A DNA stretch of 64,000 bases from Terrihabitans soli (GTDB taxonomy: Bacteria; Pseudomonadota; Alphaproteobacteria; Rhizobiales; Methylopilaceae): the NCBI RefSeq assembly GCF_014191545.1, contig NZ_AP023361.1, positions 772,501 to 836,500 of the forward strand, given 5' to 3'. Under the pieces are notes generated by a model, which saw nothing but the letters and a program-made list of their open reading frames with translations, did no database searches and was not told the DNA's origin. Of this stretch, positions 36,056 through 43,800 are shown in pieces. Positions within the stretch are counted from its first letter, which is position 1. Every line of letters begins with the position of its first letter. A program made the translations under genes and the position numbers.

Positions 36056-36888
36056 ACCCGGGCAAGAAAGCGCAGCTCGCGCTTCCTGGGCCGCTGCTTC
36101 TGGTCGGCGCCGGGAAAATGGGCGGCGCTCTTCTCAATGGCTGGCTAAGGCTCGGTCTCGATCCGAGCCTTATTTATGTTGTCGACCCGCAGCCGAGTTT
36201 CGAACTCAAAACCGATCTCCGCGACCGCGGCATCGCGCTCAACCCGGCCTCCATGGTCCAGCCGAAAGTCGTGCTGCTGGCGGTGAAGCCGCAGATATTG
36301 TCCGGCGCGCTTAAGGCCGTCGCGCTGCATGTCGACAAGGACACGCTCGTCATCTCCATTCTTGCGGGGGCAACGCTCGGCGCGCTCGATGCGGGGCTGC
36401 CCTCGCGCACCGCCATCATCCGCACAATGCCCAATACGCCGGCCGCCATCGGACGCGGCGTCACGGTGATGATTGCCAATGCCGAAGTCTCGCCCGAACA
36501 GCGCGCGCTTGCGAGCCAGCTGATGGAAGCGGTCGGCGATGTCGCCTGGATCGGCGACGAGGCGTTGATGGATGCGGTGACGGCGGTTTCGGGCTCCGGC
36601 CCGGCCTATGTCTTTTTTCTGGCGGAGGCGCTGGCGCGGGCCGGCGTCAAAGCCGGACTGCCGCCTGAACTTGCCGCTCAGCTTGCGTCCGCGACCGTCG
36701 CCGGCGCCGGCGAGTTGATGCACCGCACCGGCACCGTGCCGGAAACCTTGCGCAAGAACGTTACCTCGCCGGGCGGCACGACGGCTGCCGCGCTCGAAAT
36801 CCTGATGGCGCCGGACGGGCTGGAATGGCTTTTGACGGCAGCGGTGAAAGCTGCGACCGAGCGCTCGCGCGAGCTCGGCAAAGGCTAA
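36052..36888 (+). CDS. proC: Pyrroline-5-carboxylate reductase
   Basis: Last step of proline synthesis (P5C + NAD(P)H to L-proline), cytosol. 278 aa from ATG 36052 (ATGA overlap). Rossmann loop LLLVGAGKMGGALLNGW, cofactor-site PNTPAAIGRG, catalytic/oligomer signature SGSGPAYVFFLAEAL and C-terminal TSPGGTTAAALEIL. The frame open to 35845 is spurious overlap with the ybjN-like gene. Confidence 0.96.
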   Translation: MNPGKKAQLALPGPLLLVGAGKMGGALLNGWLRLGLDPSLIYVVDPQPSFELKTDLRDRGIALNPASMVQPKVVLLAVKPQILSGALKAVALHVDKDTLVISILAGATLGALDAGLPSRTAIIRTMPNTPAAIGRGVTVMIANAEVSPEQRALASQLMEAVGDVAWIGDEALMDAVTAVSGSGPAYVFFLAEALARAGVKAGLPPELAAQLASATVAGAGELMHRTGTVPETLRKNVTSPGGTTAAALEILMAPDGLEWLLTAAVKAATERSRELGKG

Positions 36889-36897
36889 ACCACCGGC

Positions 36898-37518
36898 ATG
36901 CCGGCGCGTATTCTTCTTTTTGCAGCAAATCTTCTGCCGCTGATCGGCGTCGCCTTCTGGGGCTGGGACGCTTTCGAGCTTCTCGTTCTCTACTGGTGCG
37001 AGACGGCGGTGATCGCCTTCTGGACCATCTTTCAGATCGGTCTTCAGCCCGAACGTCTCGATGCGTTTTTATCGCCCACGTCGCGCAGCGCGCTCGGCGG
37101 TCTCGGCCGCGCGATCTTCCTGTCAATACATGCCGGAATCTTCATGGCTGTCCACATGGTATTCCTGTGGAGCCTGATGGGCGGCGAATGGCGATCCGTC
37201 ATTTCCGGCCCGGCTTCTTTCGTTCAGCAGCTTGTAATCGGCAATGGGCTCTGGGCGCCGCTCGCCGGCCTGTTTGTGGTGCGGGGGTTCATCACGCTGC
37301 TCGGCCTTGCCGGCATGTCGCCCGATCCCGTCTCGAGCAAAAACGTGGTGTTCGATCTCTACCGCCGGATCATCGTCATGCAGTTCACGCTCATTGCCGG
37401 TGCCTGGGCCATCCAGCTGATCGGCAGCCGCATCGGCCTTGTCGTTCTGATCGCTCTGAAAATCGCCATCGACCTGTTCTTCGATCCGTTCGAAAAAGCC
37501 CGTAAAAAGCCGGCTTGA
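36898..37518 (+). CDS. DUF6498 membrane protein
   Basis: 206 aa with about five membrane spans (ILLFAANLLPLIGVAFWGW; ELLVLYWCETAVIAFWTIF; IFLSIHAGIFMAVHMVFLW; LAGLFVVRGFITLLGLAG; QFTLIAGAWAIQLI). The YWCETAVIAFWTIF segment is the DUF6498 hallmark. Function unknown. Ten bases after proC, so co-transcribed. Confidence 0.85.
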   Translation: MPARILLFAANLLPLIGVAFWGWDAFELLVLYWCETAVIAFWTIFQIGLQPERLDAFLSPTSRSALGGLGRAIFLSIHAGIFMAVHMVFLWSLMGGEWRSVISGPASFVQQLVIGNGLWAPLAGLFVVRGFITLLGLAGMSPDPVSSKNVVFDLYRRIIVMQFTLIAGAWAIQLIGSRIGLVVLIALKIAIDLFFDPFEKARKKPA

Positions 37519-37565
37519 GCGTGCTTTGCCTTACGGTCAAACCGCCCTAGATTAGGGTGGGGCGA

Positions 37566-37591
37566 ACCAAGTCGGGTATACCCGGCTTGGT
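37566..37591. repeat. Palindromic repeat element, copy 1
   Basis: 26-base near-perfect palindrome: arm ACCAAGTCGGGTA and arm TACCCGGCTTGGT, one G-T type mismatch. A closely related palindrome occurs at 62167-62192 between two unrelated genes. Here it follows DUF6498 and could also work as a transcript-end hairpin. Confidence 0.7.
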
Positions 37592-37601
37592 ATTTCAATA
37601 G

Positions 37602-37627
37602 CTGAACTCGGAAACATCCGAGTTCAG
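37602..37627. promoter_or_regulatory. Perfect palindrome before the TetR gene, candidate operator
   Basis: Arms CTGAACTCGG and CCGAGTTCAG (10 bases each, exact) around a six-base AAACAT spacer. It ends 15 bases before the preferred GTG start of a TetR-family gene, a classical place for autoregulation. It may instead be a hairpin in the leader RNA. Confidence 0.55.
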
Positions 37628-37642
37628 ATGGGAGATACCGAA

Positions 37643-38311
37643 GTGACCGCAAAGACATCCGGCCAGGATCGGGCGGTGGACGCCCTTCTTGAGCTTCTCA
37701 CCGAGAAAGATTGGAGCGCGGTGACGCTCGGCGACATCGCCGCCAAAGCGGGGATGAGCCTTGCCGAACTGCGCGCCGCCTATCCGTCCAAGGGCGCGAT
37801 CCTTTCCGGTTTTGCCAGGCGCATCGATCAGAGCGTTCTGAAGCCGAGCCCCGAAATCGACGGCCAGCCGGCGCGGGAGCGCTTGTTCGACGTGATGATG
37901 CGACGCTTCGAAGCGCTGAAACCCTACAAAGCGGCGATCCGCAGCGCGCGGCGCGGTCTTCTCGCCGATCCCGTTGCGGCATCGAGCTGGAACAAGGTCG
38001 AGGTCAATTCGGCGCAATGGATGCTGGCGGCGGCCGGCATCGAAGAGAGCGGGGCCTATGCTGCAATCAAGGCGCAGGGCCTTGCGGTGATCTTCGCAAG
38101 TCTTCTCGGCACCTTCCTCGACGATGACGATCCCGATCTGACCAAGACGATGCGCGAACTCGATGTGCAATTGCGCCGCGCCGAGCGTCTCGTCGAAACC
38201 GGAGATATCGTGCAGCGCACCGTCTCGCCGGTGTTCAATGCGCTTGCGAGCTTTGTCGGCGAACAGCGCAAGAAACGCAGCAAGGAAGACGACGCGGCGT
38301 CGGCCGTCTGA
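37643..38311 (+). CDS. TetR-family transcriptional regulator
   Basis: 222 aa from GTG 37643. This start is preferred over the ATG at 37628 because GGGAG (37630-37634) sits at ribosome-site distance from the GTG, and the ATG abuts a palindrome. The helix-turn-helix is at about residues 25-50 (VTLGDIAAKAGMSLAELRAAYPSKGAIL). The ligand domain (LADPVAASSWNKVE, FASLLGTFLDDD) has some likeness to the COQ9/TetR subgroup. Ligand and targets unknown; the 10+10 palindrome just upstream suggests self-control. Confidence 0.88.
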   Translation: MTAKTSGQDRAVDALLELLTEKDWSAVTLGDIAAKAGMSLAELRAAYPSKGAILSGFARRIDQSVLKPSPEIDGQPARERLFDVMMRRFEALKPYKAAIRSARRGLLADPVAASSWNKVEVNSAQWMLAAAGIEESGAYAAIKAQGLAVIFASLLGTFLDDDDPDLTKTMRELDVQLRRAERLVETGDIVQRTVSPVFNALASFVGEQRKKRSKEDDAASAV

Positions 38312-38337
38312 TTTTTCAAACAAACAAGGGGCAGGGC

Positions 38338-38694
38338 ATGAGTGCGGGCAGCGAACGGCCGGGCGAGATCGCGTTTGCGGATTTTATGAAAGTGGATGTC
38401 AGGGTCGGCACGCTGATTGCGGTCGATCCGTTTCCCGAAGCGCGCAAGCCGGCTTTCAAGCTGACGATCGATTTCGGGCCGGAGATCGGCACCAAGCGTT
38501 CGTCGGCGCAGATCGCGCAATATGATGCTGCATCGCTGGTCGGCAAACAGGTGCTCGGCGTCGTCAACTTCCCGCCGCGGCAGATCGGTCCCTTTATGTC
38601 GGAAGTACTGACATTGGGCGTACCGGGGCCGAACGGCGAGGTCATTCTCATCCATCCGGAAAGCACGGTTCCGAACGGCGGACGTCTGTTTTAG
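38338..38694 (+). CDS. csaA: tRNA-binding protein CsaA
   Basis: 118 aa single OB-fold of the tRNA_bind family (as in EMAP II/MetRS C-domain). Signature FMKVDVRVGTLIAVDPFPEARKPAFKLTIDFG, KRSSAQIAQY and VLGVVNFPPRQIGPFMSEVLTLG are typical of CsaA, described as a chaperone/tRNA-binding dimer. 26 bases after the TetR gene; converges with the histidine kinase gene. Confidence 0.93.
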   Translation: MSAGSERPGEIAFADFMKVDVRVGTLIAVDPFPEARKPAFKLTIDFGPEIGTKRSSAQIAQYDAASLVGKQVLGVVNFPPRQIGPFMSEVLTLGVPGPNGEVILIHPESTVPNGGRLF

Positions 38695-40052
38695 ACCGGT
38701 ATCGAGAACTGGGCTCTGAGGCCGCCGAGCGGGCTCTTCGACAAAATCACGTCGCCGCCATGACCGCGCGCAATATCGCGGGCGATGGTAAGGCCGAGCC
38801 CCGATCCCGGATGGTCGAGATTGCGCGCTTCGTCGAGCCGCAGGAACGGCCGGAATACTTCTTCATATTTGTCGCCGGGAATGCCCGGGCCGTCATCGTC
38901 GACGGTCACGACAAGCTGCGCCTTCTCGTGCCGTCCCTCGACCTTCACCGTCCCGCCGAAGCGGCTGGCATTGATGACGAGATTGGTGATGGCGCGTTTC
39001 AGCGCATCCGGGCGCGCGGTGACGACGGGCGGACCTTCGAACTCGACGCTGATCGATTTTCCGGTGCGCTCGGCGTCCGAGCCGATCTCGTCGAGAAGAG
39101 ACGCAATATCGAGCGGCTTTGCCGTCTCGCCGGCATCGCCGCGCGCAAAGGCGAGATAGCCTTCGAGCATGCGTTCCATTTCGTCGATGTCGGCTTCGAG
39201 ATCCTGTGTCTCCTTGCCCTTCATCAACGCGATCTGCAGGCGAAGCCGTGTCAGGACGGTGCGGAGATCGTGGCTGACGCCGGCAAGCATGGTTGTGCGC
39301 TGCTCGATCTGCCGGTGGATGCGGTCGCGCATGGCAAAGAACGCCTGCGTTGCACGCCGGACCTCGGCGGCGCCGCGCGGCGTAAAATCGGCGACGTCAC
39401 GGCCTTTGCCGAGATTTTCGGCGGCGTTGGCGAGATGCAGGATCGGTTTGATCTGATTGCGCAGGAAGAGGATCGATACGGCGATCAGGATGGCCGAGGC
39501 GACGACCATCCAGACAAGGAAAATGTGCGAGTTCGAGGCATAGGCGCGGCCGATGCGTGTGCGCACGCGCAGAATTTCGTTTTCGAGTTTGACCTGTACC
39601 TCGACACGGCGCGGCTCGCTCTGTGAATCGACGGAGAAGGGGCGATCGGTCCGTTGCGCGATCTCTTCCGACAGAACGCGGTCGAGAATAAAGAAGAGCG
39701 GCGCCGATTTCGGTGCGGGCAAAGCCTGGTTCGGCAGAAAGCTGATATCGAGGCCAAGCTCGCGCGATGCGATCTCAGTAAGCTTGCGGCGGTCGTCGGG
39801 ATCGCGCAATTCGCTGTAGAGATCGATGATCGCCGAAATATCCTGCGCGACGGCTTGCGACAGACGCTGCGTCGTCAGCTCCCAGTGACGCTCCATGAAG
39901 ACAAGCGCGACGACCGATTGCAGAAGCAGCATCGGCAGAACGACGATCAGCAGCGAGCGCGTATAAAGGCCCTTCGGCATGATCGCGCCGAGGCGCCAGC
40001 GCGAGCGCTCCCGCTGCACCGGGGTGCGGGCCGTATGGACGGGAGCTGTCAT
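38691..40052 (-). CDS. EnvZ-like sensor histidine kinase
   Basis: 453 aa. Two membrane helices (SLLIVVLPMLLLQSVVALVF and IFLVWMVVASAILIAVSILFL) flank a periplasmic domain of about 135 residues. HAMP follows, then the His box LAGVSHDLRTVLTRLRLQI, N box LVINASRFGG, DDGPGIPGDKYEEVFRPF and GSGLGLTIARDIARGHGG. Overlaps the response-regulator gene by four bases (ATGA), so they are partners. The sensing domain is of the kind seen beside PetR/OmpR-type regulators; the signal is unknown. Confidence 0.93.
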   Translation of the reverse strand: MTAPVHTARTPVQRERSRWRLGAIMPKGLYTRSLLIVVLPMLLLQSVVALVFMERHWELTTQRLSQAVAQDISAIIDLYSELRDPDDRRKLTEIASRELGLDISFLPNQALPAPKSAPLFFILDRVLSEEIAQRTDRPFSVDSQSEPRRVEVQVKLENEILRVRTRIGRAYASNSHIFLVWMVVASAILIAVSILFLRNQIKPILHLANAAENLGKGRDVADFTPRGAAEVRRATQAFFAMRDRIHRQIEQRTTMLAGVSHDLRTVLTRLRLQIALMKGKETQDLEADIDEMERMLEGYLAFARGDAGETAKPLDIASLLDEIGSDAERTGKSISVEFEGPPVVTARPDALKRAITNLVINASRFGGTVKVEGRHEKAQLVVTVDDDGPGIPGDKYEEVFRPFLRLDEARNLDHPGSGLGLTIARDIARGHGGDVILSKSPLGGLRAQFSIPV

Positions 40053-40759
40053 GGATCGATCAAGAGCCGGTAGCCGGAGCCGCGGACGGTCTGCAGCAGA
40101 AGCGGGTTCGAGGGATCTTTTTCGATCTTGCGGCGCAGGCGATTGATCTGCACGTCGACGGCCCGCTCATTGGCGGCACTTTTGCCGGCAAGCGCTTCGC
40201 GCGACACCGCGCCGCCGCGCTGCTCGGCGAGGAGGCGGAGCAGTTCGCGTTCGCGTTCGGTGATACGGAGAATGTCGTCGCCATCGCGCAGCTCGCCGCG
40301 GCCGAGATGGAAGCTGAACGCGCCGAACGTCACTTCCGGCGTTTCGGAGGGCAGGGACGCCGCCGACATTGTGCGGCGCAGAATGCCGTTGATGCGCAAA
40401 AGAAGTTCGCGCGGTTCGAACGGCTTCGACATGTAGTCGTCGACGCCGCTCTCAAGGCCCTTGATCCGGTCTTTCGGATCGCCGAGCGCCGTCAGCATCA
40501 GGATCGGCACCTGCGATGTCTTGCGCAGCGATGCGGCGAGATCCATGCCGCTTTCGCCCGGCATCATCACGTCGAGGATCAGAAGATCGAAGGACAGACC
40601 CTTCAGGCGTGACCTGGCATCGTCGGCGGAAGCGGCTGTCGTCACGCGATAACCGGCTTCCGACAGATAGCGGGCCAGAAGCGTGCGGATGCGCGCGTCG
40701 TCGTCGACAATGAGAAGGTGAGGCGCGCCGTCCGGCACGGAAGCGAGGGCGCTTGCCAT
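40049..40759 (-). CDS. OmpR/PetR-type response regulator
   Basis: 236 aa: receiver (LLIVDDDARIRTLLARYL acidic pair, phospho-Asp63 in LLILDVMMPGE, KPFEPRELLLRI Lys) and winged-helix DNA-binding domain (ITERERELLRLLAEQ, SREALAG, ERAVDVQINRLRRKIE). The layout marR-regulator-kinase, with one-base TGATG coupling to marR, matches petP-petR of Rhodobacter capsulatus, which affects petABC expression. That parallel is from memory of the family and not proof. Confidence 0.93.
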   Translation of the reverse strand: MASALASVPDGAPHLLIVDDDARIRTLLARYLSEAGYRVTTAASADDARSRLKGLSFDLLILDVMMPGESGMDLAASLRKTSQVPILMLTALGDPKDRIKGLESGVDDYMSKPFEPRELLLRINGILRRTMSAASLPSETPEVTFGAFSFHLGRGELRDGDDILRITERERELLRLLAEQRGGAVSREALAGKSAANERAVDVQINRLRRKIEKDPSNPLLLQTVRGSGYRLLIDP

Positions 40760-41265
40760 CAGGAGGCGTTCGCCACAAGCCGCGCGACGGCGTCGCGCTC
40801 TTCGCCATTGATCATGGCGGTGAGAAATTTCACCGCCGCATCGTGTGCGCCGGGGCCGGCACCGGCGAGCGCCGTCTCGATGCGCTTGGTCTGCAGCGTC
40901 GCAAGTTCGAGCGCGAGCTTTTCGCCACGCGGCGTCACCCGCAGAAGGCGCTGCCGGCGGTCGTGCTCCCCTTCATTGGCTTCGACGAAGCCCTGTTCGA
41001 CAAGATCGCGCAGCACGCGGCCGAGACTCTGTTTCGTGATCTTCAGAATGGTCAGAAGTTCGGCGACTTTCAGGCCGGGATTGCGGCTGACGAAGTGCAA
41101 AACCCGGTGATGGGCGCGGCCAAAGCCATAGCGTTCCAGGACCGCATCCGCCTCCTGGACGAAATCGCGGTAGGCGAAGAACAGAAGTTCGATCAGGTCA
41201 TAGCGCGGCCCGGCCGGGTCGGCACGGAAGGCTTGCGCCTGCGATCGGGCAATTACGTCAGCCAT
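40759..41265 (-). CDS. MarR-family transcriptional regulator (PetP-like context)
   Basis: 168 aa. MarR winged helix: GFGRAHHRVLHFVSRNPGLKVAELLTILKITKQSLGRVLRDLVEQGFVEANEGEHDRRQRLLRVTPRGEKL, with the DRRQR wing. It heads a marR-regulator-kinase operon. Its ATG has no visible ribosome site and a candidate promoter (TTGGAG, 17 bases, TAATAT on the minus strand) ends about 6 bases from the ATG, so the mRNA may be leaderless. Confidence 0.9.
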   Translation of the reverse strand: MADVIARSQAQAFRADPAGPRYDLIELLFFAYRDFVQEADAVLERYGFGRAHHRVLHFVSRNPGLKVAELLTILKITKQSLGRVLRDLVEQGFVEANEGEHDRRQRLLRVTPRGEKLALELATLQTKRIETALAGAGPGAHDAAVKFLTAMINGEERDAVARLVANAS

Positions 41266-41271
41266 GTTGAC

Positions 41272-41300
41272 ATATTACTCGGATTGGGCCCATGCTCCAA
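41272..41300 (-). promoter_or_regulatory. Candidate promoter for the marR operon
   Basis: On the minus strand TTGGAG, a 17-base spacer, then TAATAT, ending about 6 bases before the marR ATG. The -35 and -10 both match sigma-70 well. If right, transcription starts at or next to the start codon. Confidence 0.4.
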
Positions 41301-41415
41301 ATCGGCAAGGACGCCGTGGCCCGGAGGGCCCGGGCGGTTTATCCTATGCCCAATCGGGCTCTGCGCCGCAAATACCGGTCATCACGTCAATCACCGGCCG
41401 GTTCGGGAGAAAATC

Positions 41416-42309
41416 ATGCTGGTCAATCCGTTCGACAATCGCCCCGGTCATATCTGGCTGGACGGAGGCTTCGTGCCGTGGGGCGACGCGCGGCTGCATG
41501 TTCTGTCGCACGGCCTGCATTATGCGAGCTCGGTGTTCGAAGGCGAGCGCGCCTATGGCGGCGAGATATTCAAACTGACCGAGCATACCGAGCGGCTGAA
41601 GGAATCGGCCCGTATCCTCGATTTCGAAATTCCCTGGTCGGTCGAAGAGATTGACGAGGCCTGCCGCCAGACCCTGGCCAAGCAGGGCTTCAAGGACGCC
41701 TATATCCGCCCGGTCGCTTGGCGCGGTTCGGAAATGATGGCGGTCGCTGCCCAATCGAGCAAAATCCATCTGGCGATCGCCGCCTGGGAATGGCCGAGCT
41801 ATTTCGATCCGGAACTGCGGATGAAGGGCCTGACGCTTGATCTCGCCGAATGGCGCCGGCCCGATCCGCGCACCATTCCCTGCAAGGCCAAAGCCGCCGG
41901 TCTCTATATGATCTGCACCCTGTCCAAGCACGCCGCCGAGCGCAAAGGCTGCGCGGACGCGATGATGCTCGACTGGCGCGGCCAGGTCGCCGAATGCACC
42001 GGCGCCAATATCTTCTTCGTCAAGGACGGTGCGATCCACACGCCGACGCCGGACTGCTTCCTCGACGGCATCACCCGCCGCACGGTGATCGGTCTCGCCA
42101 AGGACCGGCAGATTCCGGTTATCGAACGGGCGATCCTGCCGGAAGAGCTCTCGGGCATGCAGGAATGCTTCATCACCGGCACAGCGGCGGAAGTGACGGC
42201 GGTCGCCAAGATCGCCGACTGGAATTTCACCCCGGGTGACATCACCAAGACGCTGATGGCCGATTACACGACCGCGGTTCAGCCCAAAAAGGCCTTCGCC
42301 GCGGCCTGA
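41416..42309 (+). CDS. ilvE: Branched-chain amino acid aminotransferase
   Basis: PLP enzyme interconverting Val, Leu, Ile with their keto acids. 297 aa from ATG 41416 (GGGAGAAAA ribosome site). Fold-type IV features: VFEGERAYGGEIFKLTEHTERL, RPVAWRGSE, CKAKAAGLYMICTLSK (PLP Lys in KAKA region), AECTGANIFFVKDG and the TRRTVIGLAKD phosphate loop. The frame upstream to 40753 is antisense to marR and spurious. Divergent from marR. Confidence 0.93.
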   Translation: MLVNPFDNRPGHIWLDGGFVPWGDARLHVLSHGLHYASSVFEGERAYGGEIFKLTEHTERLKESARILDFEIPWSVEEIDEACRQTLAKQGFKDAYIRPVAWRGSEMMAVAAQSSKIHLAIAAWEWPSYFDPELRMKGLTLDLAEWRRPDPRTIPCKAKAAGLYMICTLSKHAAERKGCADAMMLDWRGQVAECTGANIFFVKDGAIHTPTPDCFLDGITRRTVIGLAKDRQIPVIERAILPEELSGMQECFITGTAAEVTAVAKIADWNFTPGDITKTLMADYTTAVQPKKAFAAA

Positions 42310-42339
42310 CGGGCCGCGGTTCTCAAACCCTCGCTACGC

Positions 42340-42690
42340 TTAAATCAACTCGCCGGGAGCCTCGTCGCCTTTGGCGCGGCGCAGGAGCTCGGCGATGAGG
42401 TCGCGGCTCGACACCGCTTTCATCGTCGCGCAGCCGCGCTGCATCAGAACGACTTCGGCTTGCAGCCCCTGTTCGATGACGACGAGCGTATCGGCCGGCT
42501 GAACCTCGTCGGCATTGCCGATCATGAAGGCCAGGGCCCGGCTGAGAGCGCCCGTTTCGCTGATCACCGTGATGCGGGAATGCTCGCCCCGAGCGCCCCG
42601 GACAACATCGTCCACCGTATCGCACGCAAACGCGGGAACCACCGCCAGATACGCCGCGGCCACCAAAATGAAGCGTTTCGCTGCTGGCAT
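42340..42690 (-). CDS. Small exported protein, 116 aa
   Basis: The ATG at 42690 gives a signal peptide (AAKRFILVAAAYLAVVPAFA) ahead of CDTVDDVVRGARGE; the longer open frame (to 42804) is less likely. The mature part has a strand LVVIEQGLQAEVVLMQRGCATMKAV with two Cys in total. No family recognised. It converges with ilvE. Confidence 0.65.
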   Translation of the reverse strand: MPAAKRFILVAAAYLAVVPAFACDTVDDVVRGARGEHSRITVISETGALSRALAFMIGNADEVQPADTLVVIEQGLQAEVVLMQRGCATMKAVSSRDLIAELLRRAKGDEAPGELI

Positions 42691-43228
42691 GACCACAATC
42701 CCTTGTGAGTTCTCACCTCTTGAGGCCATGCAAGCAGTGTGCACGGGAGGATTCCTGATCCGCAAGCCTGCCATGCATTCAGCGGGGCCGGTCCGTTTCG
42801 GCAACGATGGAGGCGAAACCGGGGTTCCAAGGTGGCCTGAGAGGAAGAAAAGCCGATTGCGGACTCACCTCTGCCCAATTCAGGACGGCCGACGCCACAT
42901 TTGTTTCTTGAGGGTTTCTTGATTGTTTCTAGTGTTTCTGCATTGTAATTGCTTTGTAACAATCAGGCTATACTTGCGAATAAAGTATTCGGTCGATGTA
43001 TAAAGTAGAATAGCGCGCCTGTATCCGATTAATAAATGTGACGAGACACCAGAAGTATCCGCATCATAAGCTTGGCATTATACGATGGTCTAAGCGGGAA
43101 ATACTATCGCGTGTGCGTCAGGCGGCCGCACGAATCGGTCTGGAACCTTTCGAAAATCTCAGGCATACGCCCTGCCATTGAAACCGATGCTGCCTCGTTA
43201 CGCAGCCGGTCCCCCTGGAGAAAACAAA
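42691..43228. promoter_or_regulatory. 538-base AT-rich control region before the TIGR02594 gene
   Basis: The largest gene-free stretch here. 42895-43080 is far more AT-rich than the rest. It holds four GTTTCT copies at 42903, 42914, 42925 and 42934 (about one helical turn apart), a palindrome ATACTT / AAGTAT (42970-42988), and several TATA-like boxes (TATACT 42969, TATAAA 42999). These suggest a promoter with phased activator or repressor sites. No RNA gene was identified. An in-frame TTG ORF at 43072 overlaps the next gene and is not supported. Confidence 0.5.
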
Positions 43229-43729
43229 ATGCTTCGAATCCTCCTCGCGGTGATCGTGTCCCTGTGCGCGTTCGCTTCTCCCTCTCTCGCCGACACCCGG
43301 GCCCGTGCGGTCCTTCAGGAAGGTCGCTCGGCGCTCGTCACCAATGACGATGACTCTCGCGGCAGCGGCCGCAGCGCCGAAGTCCTGCGGATTGCCGAGC
43401 GCTATATCGGCACCAACCCGACTTCGATGCGCCGCCTGTGGTGCGCGAACTTCCTCGGCATGGTCGAGAAGAAGGCCGGACGCTCCGGCTCGGGCTCCAA
43501 CTTCGCCCGCTCCTATGCGAGCTACGGCAAGTCGGTGAGCCGCTCGAGCGTTAAGCCGGGCGATATCGCGGTGATGGCGCGCGGCAAGCGCGGCGGCCAT
43601 GTCGGCTACTTCGTCGGCTGGGCGCCGAACGGCAAGGCGATCATCATTTCCGGCAATAGCCGCGGCGGCAAAGTCTCGAAGGGCCAGTATGCGGCGAACC
43701 GCATCTTTGCCTGGCGCCGCCCTGCGTAA
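43229..43729 (+). CDS. Exported TIGR02594-family protein (CHAP/NlpC-like peptidase fold)
   Basis: 166 aa from ATG 43229 (CTGGAG ribosome site). Signal peptide LRILLAVIVSLCAFASPSLA. The domain has RYIGTNPTSMRRLWCANFLGMVEKK (candidate nucleophile Cys in WCANFL), SVKPGDIAVM and RGGHVGYFVGW (candidate His), the Cys-His spacing of papain-like peptidoglycan amidases/endopeptidases. Likely acts on cell wall in the periplasm. Shares a bidirectional terminator with the chemotaxis receptor. Confidence 0.85.
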   Translation: MLRILLAVIVSLCAFASPSLADTRARAVLQEGRSALVTNDDDSRGSGRSAEVLRIAERYIGTNPTSMRRLWCANFLGMVEKKAGRSGSGSNFARSYASYGKSVSRSSVKPGDIAVMARGKRGGHVGYFVGWAPNGKAIIISGNSRGGKVSKGQYAANRIFAWRRPA

Positions 43730-43750
43730 GCGTTCAGGACCTGAAAAAGA

Positions 43751-43780
43751 AAAAGCCGCGCTCGAAGCGCGGCTTTTTTG
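43751..43780. terminator. Bidirectional intrinsic terminator
   Basis: Perfect stem AAGCCGCGCT / AGCGCGGCTT (43753-43762, 43766-43775) with loop CGA, A-rich on the left and TTTTTT on the right. It can end both the TIGR02594 gene (plus) and the chemotaxis receptor gene (minus, stop at 43801). Confidence 0.88.
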
Positions 43781-43800
43781 TTTGGGGCAGGGGTGCGGGA

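Noticed and set aside
43072-43347. Plus-strand ORF starting at a TTG in the AT-rich gap
   Set aside because: It runs into the TIGR02594 gene out of frame and lacks coding features or a ribosome site.
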